A stretch of 64,000 nt of DNA from Streptomyces diastatochromogenes (GCA_001418405.1 LIQL01000244.1:1-64000); one strand, 5' to 3'. Positions 8,480-17,378 are shown, counted from the first letter of the stretch. Notes: generated by a model from the sequence alone, not told the origin. Numbers and translations are program-made.

Positions 8480-8757
8480 ATCGCCCGGGTCATCAGCAGC
8501 GCCACCAGGAATTGGGTGCGCAACCTCCGCTCAGCCGCCCCGGCCTCGTCGTCGCCGACAGCCAGGCCGAAGGCCGACGCTGATGCACGCTGGAAGACAC
8601 CGCCGTCGTCAAGGACGACCCGGAAGCCGTTGCCGGCGCCGAACGCTCCAAACCTCTGCGGTCCAACCCCCAACGCGTCGTGATCAACCCCCAACGCGTC
8701 GTGATTGCGATCGACGTCACCCACGCCATGGGGACCGCCAAGCAACCGGGTTGGTAG
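8480..8757 (+). pseudogene. PPOX-family F420-dependent enzyme remnant
   Basis: Pieces in successive plus frames match the C-terminal half of pyridoxamine-phosphate-oxidase-like F420 enzymes: VRNLRSA, then GLVVADSQAEGR, then TLEDTAVVKDDPEAVAG, then NPQRVVIAIDVTHAMGT before a stop. The order is as in the family but the frame changes twice, and a 21-base tandem duplication repeats the NPQRVVI segment. The N-terminal half is absent. Assignment rests on motif order only. Confidence 0.55.
8664..8705. repeat. 21-base tandem duplication
   Basis: The unit at 8664-8684, starting CAACCCCCAACGCGTCG, is repeated exactly at 8685-8705. It duplicates seven codons within the PPOX remnant, a scar of slippage in a gene no longer under selection. 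Confidence 0.9.
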
Positions 8758-8920
8758 CCCGGCGGCAGATGACTGGCCCTTTCGCATCTGGCTGCCGGGC
8801 CACGAGCGTGGGTGCCAACGCCGACGGCGACATCGTCGTGCTGGCGGGTCGCCCCGCGAGTCGGCCGACCGACGCGCCCCCTCGGCTGCGGCGGTAGACG
8901 CTGCCTTTTAGGCTGCGGCC

Positions 8921-9556
8921 ATGACCAAGAACCAGACGCCCCGCGATGCCTTCGACTTGCTCATGGCCGGTAACCAGCGCTTCGTCGCCGGTACCCCCGA
9001 GTACCCGAACCAAGACGCCGCCCGCCGCACAGAGATCGCACCGTCCCAGCAGCCCTTCGCCGTGCTGTTCGGATGCTCCGACTCCCGACTGGCGGCCGAG
9101 ATCATCTTCGACCGCGGCCTGGGCGACCTCTTCGTGGTGCGCACCGCCGGCCACGTCGCCGGTACCGAAGTGCTCGGGTCGATCGAGTTCGGCGTGAGCG
9201 TCCTCAAGGCGCCGCTGGTCGTCGTCCTCGGCCACGACTCGTGCGGTGCAGTCGCCGCCGCCTGCTCCGCCCTCGAGGACGGCCAGACGCCGGGCGGCTT
9301 CGTCCGTGATGTTGTCGAACGAGTGACCCCGAGTGTGCTGGCTGCCCGCGCCGCTGGGCGCGAGACGGCCGAGGAGATATTGGCCGAGCACATCGAGCAC
9401 ACCGTGGACTTGCTGCTGGAGCGCTCCCGCGTCCTGGCCGAGGCGGTAGCCGCCGGCCGTCTCGGCATGGTGGGGCTGTCCTACCGGCTGGCCGACGGCA
9501 GCGCACAGGTCGTCGCCACCCGCGGCCTGGACGCGGCGGTCCCCACCGCTTCCTGA
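8921..9556 (+). CDS. Beta-class carbonic anhydrase
   Basis: A 211-residue cytosolic enzyme interconverting CO2 and bicarbonate. The beta-class zinc site is complete: C52-S-D54-S-R56 and H105-x-x-C108 within VVVLGHDSCGAVAA. FFx-type strands and the C-terminal helical pair are intact, and the length is normal for the short bacterial form. The ATG is the first in the frame. It is convergent with the Sua5 gene 20 bases away. It looks fully functional, in contrast to the relics upstream. Confidence 0.95.
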   Translation: MTKNQTPRDAFDLLMAGNQRFVAGTPEYPNQDAARRTEIAPSQQPFAVLFGCSDSRLAAEIIFDRGLGDLFVVRTAGHVAGTEVLGSIEFGVSVLKAPLVVVLGHDSCGAVAAACSALEDGQTPGGFVRDVVERVTPSVLAARAAGRETAEEILAEHIEHTVDLLLERSRVLAEAVAAGRLGMVGLSYRLADGSAQVVATRGLDAAVPTAS

Positions 9557-9575
9557 CCAGCCCGGCCGTGGCCGC

Positions 9576-10553
9576 TCACGCGGAGGACCGGGGCCCCGCG
9601 GCCCGGTGAAGGCGATTGGCGATCGCCAGCCCCAGTCCCTCCTCCGCCGGCAGGGAGGCGACGATGAGGTCGCACCCTTGCTGGTCGAGCTCACGCAGGA
9701 ACCCGTACAGCCCGTGCGCGTAGGAGTCCATCGAACCGGGGAGGGTCACCACGGCGTGCGCCGTCATCGCAGTGCCGGTGAGGGAAGCGGGAAGGAGGAC
9801 TCCCACCCGGTGCCCCCGTTCCTGTGCTGTCTTCGCTTCGGCGACGACCTTCTCCGGCTCGACCAGGACGACCCGCGCACGCGGCGCGTAGTGCGACGGG
9901 TGCTGCCCCGGCACCCGAACATGGCTCGTGGAGGGGACGCCGATCGGGATCCCCAGCACCGCTTCAAGGTCTTCGCGCGTCACCCCGCCGGGCCGCAGGA
10001 TGCTCGGGAACTCGCCTGTGACATCGACGATGGTCGACTCGACGCCGACCTGGCAGGGGCCGCCGTCCAGTACGAAGTCGACTGCATCGCCGAGCTCCGT
10101 ACGGACGTGGTCCGCGGTGGTGGGGCTGACCGAGCCGAAACGGTTGGCGGACGGGGCCGTGACGCCGCCGCCGAAAGCCGACAGCAGCGCGAGGGCGACG
10201 GGGTGGCCGGGCACACGGACGGCCACCGTCTCCAGCCCACCGGTCGCCTCCAACGGCACGCGTCGGCCGCGCCGCAGGACCAGGGTCAGCGGCCCCGGCC
10301 AGAAGTGTTCGGCCAGCAGGCGCGCGGTCACAGGCACCTCCTCGACCCAGTCGTCCAACTGGTCCACGTCGGCGATGTGGACGATCAGAGGGTGGGATGG
10401 CGGACGTCCCTTGACCTGGAAGATCCGCGCGATGGCGGCGGGGTCCTCGGCGTTGGCGCCCAGACCGTAGACCGTCTCGGTCGGCAGGGCCACCAGACCC
10501 CCGGCCCGCAACCAACCGGCCGCCCTATCGATGTCACTGCTGGTTGCCGTCAC
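9576..10553 (-). CDS. L-threonylcarbamoyladenylate synthase, Sua5 type
   Basis: A 325-residue two-domain Sua5 protein. The YrdC domain (about 8-195) has the start GGLVALPTETVYGLGANA, the KGRPPSHPL nucleotide/lysine motif, WPGPLTLVL and PSANRFG; the C-terminal Sua5 domain (about 205-325) begins after GQHPSHYAPRA. It makes threonylcarbamoyl-AMP from threonine, bicarbonate and ATP for t6A modification of tRNAs reading ANN codons. Bicarbonate is a substrate, which makes the convergent carbonic anhydrase neighbour suggestive. An accessory-region copy may be a second copy beside a core gene elsewhere. Confidence 0.93.
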   Translation of the reverse strand: MTATSSDIDRAAGWLRAGGLVALPTETVYGLGANAEDPAAIARIFQVKGRPPSHPLIVHIADVDQLDDWVEEVPVTARLLAEHFWPGPLTLVLRRGRRVPLEATGGLETVAVRVPGHPVALALLSAFGGGVTAPSANRFGSVSPTTADHVRTELGDAVDFVLDGGPCQVGVESTIVDVTGEFPSILRPGGVTREDLEAVLGIPIGVPSTSHVRVPGQHPSHYAPRARVVLVEPEKVVAEAKTAQERGHRVGVLLPASLTGTAMTAHAVVTLPGSMDSYAHGLYGFLRELDQQGCDLIVASLPAEEGLGLAIANRLHRAAGPRSSA

Positions 10554-10983
10554 CTTCGTGCTTCCCTCTCACCGCTCGCTCAGACTGTGATCTCGCCGCG
10601 GCATCACGACGCGACCACGCACGTCCTACGCCCCTCATGATGCCGCCTAGGACCACCGGCCCGCGCCAGCCCCCATCACACGGCCAAGGACACCGCGTAC
10701 AACGCGAGCCCCCTCGCCGGAATGGCCCCCGAACGACCGAAGGACCGGCCGGCGCCCAGCCCCGACGCCGGACATCCGCACACGGCGCAGACCCGACTGC
10801 GCGACCAGCCAACACCGATGCAGACCGGAGGGGATCGACCGAAGACGCTGCAGCCCCGGGCGCCGGCAAGTACTTGGGCGACCGACCTTCACAAGTCCAC
10901 GAGCGCCTGCTACGCCCCGTGCACGCGACACCACACCAACGCCACCGTTCCGGCAAGGACACGATCGGCGTCAACACCGCAGC
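10554..10983. other. No gene recognised
   Basis: Only shadow frames on both strands; no family or ribosome binding site supports a gene here. Confidence 0.4.
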
Positions 10984-11363
10984 GTGTCCTCCCCTCCCGG
11001 GACGATACGCCGCAAGCAGCCGCTGCCCGCCGGCCTGGTGCCCGACACCACCGCGGTCGCCGCCTGCAATGCCGCCCACAAGCAGGCCAAGAACCAACAC
11101 ACGGTGTTCATCACCGTCGAGAACCTGGGCCGGCGCTGGACGGTGAAGGCCGGCACACTCTCCCCCGGCTCGGACCAGACCGTAGCCGACCAGGCTTACG
11201 ACACGGTGCGCAGCGCCTCATCCACCAGATCCGCGCCCAGGAGATCCGCTCCGACTCCTACACCGGCCCGGTCCACTTCGTGCTTTACGACGTCAAGACC
11301 GACCACCACGCCCGTGAACTCGCCGCCGCGCCGCCCGCCACCGTGCCCGAGACCTCACCCTGA
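10984..11363 (+). pseudogene. Hypothetical protein with one-base frameshift
   Basis: The first frame (from GTG 10984) reads plausibly through KQAKNQHTVFITVENLGRRW and ADQAYDTVR, then collapses to Ser/Arg/Pro repeats. At 11208-11211 the next frame takes over with QRLIHQIRAQEIRSDSYTG and VHFVLYDVKTDHHARELA. Restoring one base joins them into one protein of about 127 residues. No family was recognised. It may be a true frameshift or a sequencing error in a GC run. Confidence 0.5.
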
Positions 11364-11637
11364 CACCCACTCGCACCGCGCACGAGCCGCTGAAACCGGC
11401 TGATGATCGAGGAGATGAGACTCCCCACCTCGGGCCGAGCCGAGCTGACCACCGATCCAAAGAATCTGGCCTTCCAGCTCCCGGGCGTGGGCGCCGATAG
11501 ACCGAGTGGCACCGAAAGCACGGGGGTGGTGTGCTGAAGGAGGGGGAGCCCCCTCTCCGCGATACCGATCTGGCGCGCCGCTGCGCAGGATGGGAAGAGG
11601 CGGGTGCGCCCCTTTCCCCCTCGACACTGGAGCAACC

Positions 11638-11904
11638 ATGCTCGTGAAGAAGCTGCACGACGCTGGTCTGACCAGCGACCACGCCTTCAATGCGGCGTTC
11701 GCCTCCATCGGTCTTTCCTTCGCTTCCTGGCTCATCTCGGTGAAGGCCGAAGCCCGCGGCATCGAGCGCGCCGACAGGTGGGGCATTTTCATCGGCGAGT
11801 GGGCCCCTACCTTCTTCGGCCTCGGGCTGGCCCTGGCCCACTACGAACGCGAGGACATCATCACGCCCGACAAGGTGACCGGAGCAGCGCCCTCCTACTC
11901 CTGA
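11638..11904 (+). CDS. Small membrane protein
   Basis: An 88-residue protein with two hydrophobic helices (AFNAAFASIGLSFASWLISV and FIGEWAPTFFGLGLALAHYE) and charged loops. The ATG at 11638 is used because the longer frame from 11506 has no family character. A GC-rich leader of about 100 bases with several self-complementary runs precedes it. Similar small proteins occur in actinobacteria, but no function is known to me. Confidence 0.6.
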   Translation: MLVKKLHDAGLTSDHAFNAAFASIGLSFASWLISVKAEARGIERADRWGIFIGEWAPTFFGLGLALAHYEREDIITPDKVTGAAPSYS

Positions 11905-11997
11905 CTTCACCGCGCCCGCTCCTGGGTGGACGACCCCGGCGAGGTATCCCCGGGCGTGCGCCTCTGGCGAGGCGAGCGCGATGGAAACGGCCTCCGC

Positions 11998-12501
11998 ATG
12001 AAGACGATGAGGTGCGCCATCCCCCTCGACGAGTCGTCGGTGATCTATGCGGCGACCGGAGCGACGGTGGCAGCCGTGGCGGTGATCGGATCGCGGGCGG
12101 TGGCCCCCGACAGCCGGTGGTACCGCTCGCTCCACAAGCCGTCCTGGCAGCCCCCAAGCAGGGCCTTCGGCGCTGTGTGGCCCCCGCTTTATGTGTCGAT
12201 CGCCTGGGCTGGGGGCCACGCTCTGTCGAATACTCGGTGGCGGGCCCGCCGCGGCTTGGCCATCAGCCTGGGAGCGAACCTCACACTCAACGCGGCCTGG
12301 AGCTGGATGTTCTTCGGCCTGCGCAGCCCCCAGGCCGGTTTGCTCGCAACGGTCCTACTGGACGTGAGCAACCTGGAACTGCTCCACCGCACTGCCCGCA
12401 CCGATCCCCCTGCGGCCCTGGCGCTTTTGCCCTACGCCACCTGGTGCGCCTTCGCCACCGCCCTCAGCTCCAGCATCGCCCGCCGCAATCCCTCCCGGTA
12501 G
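11998..12501 (+). CDS. TspO/MBR family protein
   Basis: A 167-residue membrane protein with five predicted helices and TspO hallmarks: WYRSLHKPSWQPPSRAFGAVWPPLY in the first loop (longer than 20, so read as WYRSLHKPSWQPP then AFGAVWPPLY), NLTLNAAWSWMFFG and the closing LPYATWCAFATAL. TspO proteins bind tetrapyrroles and cholesterol-like ligands and act in stress responses. The ATG at 11998 or the one at 12007 could be the start; the upstream frame to 11926 lacks family similarity. Confidence 0.85.
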   Translation: MKTMRCAIPLDESSVIYAATGATVAAVAVIGSRAVAPDSRWYRSLHKPSWQPPSRAFGAVWPPLYVSIAWAGGHALSNTRWRARRGLAISLGANLTLNAAWSWMFFGLRSPQAGLLATVLLDVSNLELLHRTARTDPPAALALLPYATWCAFATALSSSIARRNPSR

Positions 12502-12779
12502 CTGGGCCCGGACGGAGGAGCTGCTGCTCGGCCACACGTCGAATTCCTTCACGCGCAGCGGGAGGAGACTCCCCTGCTGGTGTGTCGAGACGCTTCAAAT
12601 TTGCGCGGAGGCTACGCTCATCAGGCCGGTCGCTGCTGCGCACTTATCGGCGCTCTTGAGGCGCGGGAGCGGGGGCCGGGCCCCTTCTCGGCATCGCGGG
12701 CTCGTGCCGACGGCCACCCCAGCCGGGCCAGGGGTGGCCGTTGCAGCGTGGGTGCCGTACCCGCCCGCAGGGCGCAGCG

Positions 12780-13154
12780 AAGGCTTGGTCACCGTTTCCG
12801 CTCGAAGCGCCCGGCCCATGAGGTCGTTGGGCTTCGTGCGGGGGTGGTGGACGACGGTGGCAAACACCGTGCGCCCCGACGTCGAAGCGAAGGGCCTTGC
12901 GCCTTCGGGGGCGGATGACGGGCGGTCTGGTGCCGTCGAGGACGCGCCGCACCGCAAGGTGGTCGCAGACAACGACACTGGCCAGCCGGCGCGCCCCTGC
13001 TCGATCTTCCAGTCGACGTACGCGCCCATCCGGCCCGGGGCCTCGCGGCGCGCGATGGCCACGACACGGACTGTCCCGGCGACGCAGGCCACGTCCAGCG
13101 GGCCCGCAGCAGCCGGGCGAGGCGCCCTTGCTCGACCTGTACCTGAACGGTCAT
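12780..13154 (-). pseudogene. Phage HK97-gp10-like minor structural protein relic
   Basis: Three minus-strand frames in order give a decayed HK97 gp10-type protein: TVQVQVEQGRLARLLR, then GRMGAYVDWKIEQGR, then RRVLDGTRPPVIRPRRRKAL, then VFATVVHHPRTKPNDLMGRA. The combination of GTRPxVIRPRRxKALRF and HHPxTKPN is characteristic of this phage head-tail family. At least two frameshifts separate the pieces, near 13105 and 12960. No other phage gene is recognisable nearby, so this is a last trace of a prophage. Confidence 0.6.
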
Positions 13155-13282
13155 CCCCGTCCTCCCAAGTCAGCGGGCCCACCACTGCGCCCGCTCCGCA
13201 GAACGTCCAGGCTGGTCCAGGCAGGCGGCACCGCACACGTTCTCCAGGTGCAGTCCCCAACGACGCGAGAGAGCCTGAACAC

Positions 13283-13465
13283 ATGCCGGAAAAGAAGAAT
13301 CCTCCCGGAGAGACTCCACCCGTGGAGGGCTCGATCGCCGAAGCGCACGAAGAGAAGCCCGACCCCCGCCGCATCTGGGAACACGTGGGCATCTGGCCGG
13401 TCCTGATCTTCCTCGGAGCGTGCCTGGTCGCGCTGTTCTTCGTGGCCCGCATCTTCGGCTGGTAG
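13283..13465 (+). CDS. DUF6480 small membrane protein
   Basis: A 60-residue protein with the DUF6480 layout: an N-terminal NPPGETPPVEGS motif, a hydrophilic stretch and a single C-terminal membrane helix (GIWPVLIFLGACLVALFFVA). Family function is unknown; it is common in Streptomyces near stress genes. The ATG follows a purine-rich stretch (GAGAGAGCC). Confidence 0.75.
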   Translation: MPEKKNPPGETPPVEGSIAEAHEEKPDPRRIWEHVGIWPVLIFLGACLVALFFVARIFGW

Positions 13466-14244
13466 ACACTCGCCACCAGCCCGTCGATCGTCATCGCAGT
13501 GCCCCTGGTGTTCTGTACCGGTGAAGGTCAGAACTCGCAGCCGGACCTCGTCGCTCAGGTGAGGCGCGAGGGTGGTGGACGCCGGGGGCGCGAGCTACCT
13601 CCGCCGTCCCACGGCCGACGGGGGCACGAACTTGTTGGTTCAGCCAAGGTTGAATCGAAGCCTCACCTGCGTGCCGACCAGTTCGTAGCCAGCAAGGCCG
13701 GGGCACCGAACGGGTTGGGCAGGACGGTAATGGCGCGGCGTTTACGGTCGAACACATGTGAGCGATGGGAACCGCGTCGCACGGACCAGACAAGGTCTAT
13801 CTCGCCGCTGCCGCTGATGGATGCCTTGACCTAGACATACGTGGCGTGACCGTCGTGGATGAGAAAGTCGTAGCCAAGCCGGTCGTCCCCTGGCTGGCCG
13901 CCTGCCAGCCCATGACCCACCGGTGCCCACTCTTGTCCGGCACTACCTGTTAGCCGGCCCTCCTGGCCCGGTCAAGGGCCGCCGCGACATCCCCGTCCTG
14001 ATGCCGTCCCTTGTAAATCCCCCTTCTCACCGCGGCACCGAGTGCGCAGCCAGTAACGCGCCGCGCAGGCCAACTCCAACGAGAACCAGCCGATGCGACG
14101 GGGAGGCTGCATCCAGTCTGGCGCCGGCATAGCGCAGCCCGGGCCTCGGAGGTGAAGCCGAGCACCGCCTGCATCATCGCCAACGACACCGACTCCGCGT
14201 CGCTGAGTGCGGCACAATGCCACGGCCGGACATCGCGGGGCGGA
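13466..14244. other. No gene recognised
   Basis: About 780 bases with unsupported frames on both strands, probably degenerate accessory DNA. Confidence 0.4.
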
Positions 14245-14313
14245 TTACGACGAGTCCTTCAGCAGGTCGTCGGTCTTCACATGGAGTGCGGTCGCGAGGG
14301 TGTCCAGCTTGCT
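14245..14313 (-). pseudogene. C-terminal tail of an XRE helix-turn-helix gene
   Basis: Just before a stop, the minus frame reads SKLDTLATALHVKTDDLLKD, the last helix of many XRE-type HTH domains. The frame upstream is antisense to the GNAT gene and unrelated. Only about 22 codons remain. Confidence 0.4.
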
Positions 14314-14366
14314 CGTCACAGGCTGACTTTGGGCGCCCTCGCGTCGTCCGTGCTGCGCAAAGTCAC

Positions 14367-14840
14367 TCAGCTGGGCTCCACTGGCTGTTCGAGGAGTTCG
14401 CCCGGTCCGTCGAAGCCGCAGCGCCGGTACAGCGGCGTACTTCGCTCGGACGGCCACACAATCAACGTATCCAGGCGGTGAGCGTGCGCATACCGGGTCA
14501 CCTCGTCGAGGAGGGCCTTGCCCAGGCTGCGGTTGCGCTGTTCTGGGGTGACGTAGAAGTTCGTCACGTAACCGAGGGCCTCCGAGTCCGGGTATGGACT
14601 CGGGACCTTCTCCACCAGACACACGAATACGTGACCACAAGGTCGACCGCCCACTTCCGCGAGCCAGACACGCCATGGCCCGGTCATTCGGGCACGAAGC
14701 CACCCCTCACACTCAGCGATGAACTCCGTTTCTTCCTGGGGGACTTCATCACTGTCCTCCTCCACCTTGAATCGCCAGCGCATGGCCGCCAGCGCTGGCG
14801 CATCGTCGAGCTCGGCCCGACGGATAACGAAGTCGCTCAT
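14367..14840 (-). CDS. GNAT family N-acetyltransferase
   Basis: A 157-residue single GNAT domain. Motif A is clear: YVTNFYVTPEQRNRSLGKALLDEV, that is, beta-4 followed by the R-x-x-S-x-G-K acetyl-CoA loop. The closing beta-5/alpha-4 reads LIVWPSERSTPLYRRCGF. The N-terminus (FVIRRAELDDAPALAAMR) is also typical. ATG 14840 or GTG 14846 may start it. Substrate unknown. It stands alone, with no operon partner. Confidence 0.9.
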   Translation of the reverse strand: MSDFVIRRAELDDAPALAAMRWRFKVEEDSDEVPQEETEFIAECEGWLRARMTGPWRVWLAEVGGRPCGHVFVCLVEKVPSPYPDSEALGYVTNFYVTPEQRNRSLGKALLDEVTRYAHAHRLDTLIVWPSERSTPLYRRCGFDGPGELLEQPVEPS

Positions 14841-14846
14841 GGCCAC

Positions 14847-15191
14847 ACTCTCGCAGGCTGATCCGCCAGGTCTGAAACCGCATCACGAAGGACGACCACA
14901 CCCTGGAATTAATCATCTAGCCCGGTGTCGCGCCGCGGTCGCCCCAGTCACCGTCCTGCGGGAAACCCAACACCTCTTCCTCCTCGCGCCCGGCGCCGCC
15001 GTCGTGACGTCGCCCTCATCAGACCTCCACCGGCGCCCGCACCTGAACAGCTCATCCACAGCGTGAAATTGGAGCCTGTGTCGTCTACGCCGCCGACCTC
15101 CGCTCACCGCGCCGACCACGCGCCCTCTCGGCCACTTCCTCGGCACACACGACGACTGGTACTGGCGGCAAACCTGGTCCGAAGACGTCAT
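14847..15191. other. No gene recognised
   Basis: About 345 bases. A plus-frame run GHFLGTHDDWYWRQTWSED at roughly 15130-15180 looks protein-like but has no start, no context and no family that I can name. Confidence 0.35.
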
Positions 15192-16019
15192 CTACGCCGC
15201 CGACGCATCCCCACTCGGTTCCACCGCCGTCACGAGGACTGCGACGGTCACCGGGCCGGGGGCGTCCCCTTCCGCTGCCGCGGCCACCGCCGCGCGGACG
15301 GCGAGGGAGACATCCAGGACGCGATGACTGTCGGATACGGCCAGATGGATCTGGATGTGGCGCCCCGGGGGCTCGTTGCTGTCTTCGATCCGGACGGGGT
15401 GAGCGACTACTCCCCTGGCCATGGACGCCGGCAGTCCCGGACCGGTGGCGAGGTGGGCTACGCCGGGGACAGCCATGGCAACGGTGGCCAGCTCCTCTGC
15501 CGGGTCCCGCACCGGCACCGGGCCGGGCGAAGGATGCCCGGGCTTGGTGACCGTGAGGTGCGGGGCACTGGTTTCTCCGGCTGCGCTTTCGGAGGCTTCG
15601 GCCGCGGTCGGCTGCTGCTCCGACGCCTGCAGCAGGTCCGTCACATGCAGATCGACCTCGACCACTACCAGCCCAAGACGTTCGGCAGCCGCTGCGAGGA
15701 GCGTCTGCCGCAGATGCTCCGCGACCTGGGGCAGGGGCTGACGTGCCGGTGCCGAGAAGTCCGCCTCGATCTGCAGTGGTCCCGGCGGCAGTGCGGTCCA
15801 GGGCGCCGGGACGCTCGGCTCCGGCGCTGCTTCCGGGTCGGCCAGGCGGATTCGCAGGGTGCCCGGCCGAATCCCGGGTACTCCGAAGGCTGCGCGGCGC
15901 AGTGTTCCGCTGGCGGCTTGTTCGGTGATCCAGGACCCGTCTTCGGGCCCGCCGAGCGGCAGTAGTCGGCCCATGCCGAGCTGCTGCCGTACGGCCTGGG
16001 GCCATCGGTCACCCGTCAT
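15192..16019 (-). CDS. P10-family protein of the Asp23 cluster
   Basis: A 275-residue protein of the type annotated in Streptomyces as nucleopolyhedrovirus P10 family. Residues 1-60 include GSWITEQAASGTLRRAA, and two similar alpha/beta stretches follow (PLQIEADFSAPARQPLPQVAE..LRQTLLAAA, and HIQIHLAVSDSHRVLDVSLAVRAAVAAA) separated by a Pro/Ala linker. Each half has the look of an Asp23-like domain (inference). It is divergent from the Asp23 operon, sharing a 200-base promoter region. Molecular role unknown; the name does not imply a viral function. Confidence 0.75.
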   Translation of the reverse strand: MTGDRWPQAVRQQLGMGRLLPLGGPEDGSWITEQAASGTLRRAAFGVPGIRPGTLRIRLADPEAAPEPSVPAPWTALPPGPLQIEADFSAPARQPLPQVAEHLRQTLLAAAAERLGLVVVEVDLHVTDLLQASEQQPTAAEASESAAGETSAPHLTVTKPGHPSPGPVPVRDPAEELATVAMAVPGVAHLATGPGLPASMARGVVAHPVRIEDSNEPPGRHIQIHLAVSDSHRVLDVSLAVRAAVAAAAEGDAPGPVTVAVLVTAVEPSGDASAA

Positions 16020-16220
16020 CGGCTCTCACCCTTTCACCCACCGTGTGCCGTCACTGCTGTGTAGCCCAGACTGCCGGAACCGCCCCGTTGCGGCTGCTCA
16101 GGCCACCTGTTCGGTGGCCCGGTCCCACGTCTGCCGTATCCCTGGAGCAGCACCAGAAAAACGGACCTAAGGTGGAAAAGCAGGCGGCAGTCTCCTCTTT
16201 CGCGAAAGGGACGACCGGCT

Positions 16221-16706
16221 ATGACCGAGAGCGGACAGTGGAACCGGCCCGAGGCATCCGGCGCGGAGTCCATGGGCCAGGGTGTCAGGAAGAACACCGA
16301 GGTGAAGCGCGGTGACCCGGGCACGCGGGGTCGGACCACGATCGCCGATTCTGTGGTCGAGAAGATCGCGGGGATGGCGGCCCGTGATGTTGCCGGTGTC
16401 CATGCATTGGGAAGCGGCATCTCCCGGGCCTTCGGTGCCGCGCGGGAACGCGTGCCCGGCACCACCAAATCCGTTTCGCGGGGAGTCAAGGTCGAAGTCG
16501 GCGAGACGCAGACGGCGATCGATCTGGAGATCGTTGTCCTCTACGGCGTATCGATCACAGATCTGGCGGGCGCCGTGCGCGAGAGCGTGATCTCCGCCGT
16601 CGAGTGGATGACGGGCCTGGAGGTCGTCGAAGTCAACATCGCGGTGAGCGACGTGGAGCTTCCCGACGAGGAGGAAGAAGAGGAAGCGCAGCCGCGGCTG
16701 CGGTAG
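16221..16706 (+). CDS. Asp23/Gls24 family envelope stress protein (first)
   Basis: A 161-residue Asp23/Gls24 protein: TTIADSVVEKIAGMAARDVAGV, KVEVGETQTAIDLEIVVLYG, then LAGAVRESVISAVEWMTGLEVVEVNI, and an acidic tail. In Staphylococcus, Asp23 is a membrane-associated alkaline-shock protein held by AmaP. Here an AmaP-like gene ends the same operon, so a comparable envelope-stress complex is inferred. It is followed by four more same-strand genes with short gaps or overlaps. Confidence 0.92.
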   Translation: MTESGQWNRPEASGAESMGQGVRKNTEVKRGDPGTRGRTTIADSVVEKIAGMAARDVAGVHALGSGISRAFGAARERVPGTTKSVSRGVKVEVGETQTAIDLEIVVLYGVSITDLAGAVRESVISAVEWMTGLEVVEVNIAVSDVELPDEEEEEEAQPRLR

Positions 16707-16730
16707 CTGGCGGAACACTAAGGGGACACG

Positions 16731-16922
16731 ATGAGCATGGCCATGCTGGGCCTGGTTGCCGGGATGGCACTCGGCTTTGCCGGGTACTTCGGCGGCTTCG
16801 GGGCCTTTGTCCTGGTGGCGGCGCTGGGCGCCGTCGGATTCGTCGCAGGGCGGTTCATGGACGGCGACCTAGAGCGTGGCGACTTCTTCCGGACGCACGA
16901 GCGCGTCGACCGGCGACGGTGA
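16731..16922 (+). CDS. Small membrane protein of the Asp23 operon
   Basis: 63 residues with two Gly/Ala-rich hydrophobic helices (MLGLVAGMALGFAGYFGGFG and AFVLVAALGAVGFVAGRFMD) and a charged C-terminus, GDLERGDFFRTHERVDRRR. The layout matches DUF2273-like small proteins found beside Asp23 genes. AAGGGGA lies upstream of the ATG. It lies 24 bases after the first Asp23 gene and 3 bases before the second. Confidence 0.8.
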   Translation: MSMAMLGLVAGMALGFAGYFGGFGAFVLVAALGAVGFVAGRFMDGDLERGDFFRTHERVDRRR

Positions 16923-16925
16923 TCA

Positions 16926-17378
16926 GTGACCCAACCAGAGGCAGCCGCCGCCGAGACTGTGCCTGCAGGCGACCGGGGTGCGACGCGCGTCGCCGACAGG
17001 GTCGTCGCGAAGATCGCCTCCCGAGCGGCTCGTGAGGCACTGCGCGGATTCAGTGCGTCCGCCCATCTCCTCTCTGACCGCCACTCCATGCCGCACGCGA
17101 CGGCATCGGTTCGCCCCGCGCCCGAACGCGAAACCGTGCGGGACGCTGCCGACGCGGATGCTGCCGGGCGGAGGGCCGTGCTCGGCCAGGCGCGGGTGCA
17201 CATGGCCGTGCACCTGGGCTACCCGTCCGACATCGGCGCACAGTGTGGTGCGCTGCGTCGCGCAGTCACCGAGAAGGTGAGCGCCCTAGCAGGCATGGAC
17301 GTGCACACCGTCGTGGTCTCAGTCGAACAGCTGCATTCGGCGCACACACGGGGCCCGGGACCGCGGAGGGTGAGATGA
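16926..17378 (+). CDS. Asp23/Gls24 family protein (second)
   Basis: A 150-residue, more divergent Asp23-type protein: GATRVADRVVAKIASRAAREAL at the start, QARVHMAVHLGYPSDI in the middle, and VTEKVSALAGMDVHTVVVSVEQL at the end. A variable Arg/Ala/Asp linker interrupts the domain. It starts at GTG, 3 bases after the previous stop, and its TGA overlaps the next ATG in an ATGA junction, so translational coupling is likely. Confidence 0.85.
   Translation: MTQPEAAAAETVPAGDRGATRVADRVVAKIASRAAREALRGFSASAHLLSDRHSMPHATASVRPAPERETVRDAADADAAGRRAVLGQARVHMAVHLGYPSDIGAQCGALRRAVTEKVSALAGMDVHTVVVSVEQLHSAHTRGPGPRRVR

Noticed and set aside
11530-11637. Self-complementary GC-rich leader before a small membrane protein
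   Set aside because: Several short pairings exist, including a near-perfect GAGGGGG dyad, but no known riboswitch class could be recognised; covariation would be needed.
12595-13494. 299-codon minus frame and 269-codon plus frame over the same DNA
   Set aside because: The minus frame contains parts of the phage relic only; the plus frame is real only in its last 60 codons (DUF6480).
15100-15190. Plus-frame run GHFLGTHDDWYWRQTWSED
   Set aside because: Protein-like but without start, ribosome site or recognisable family, and it overlaps the end of the P10-type gene.
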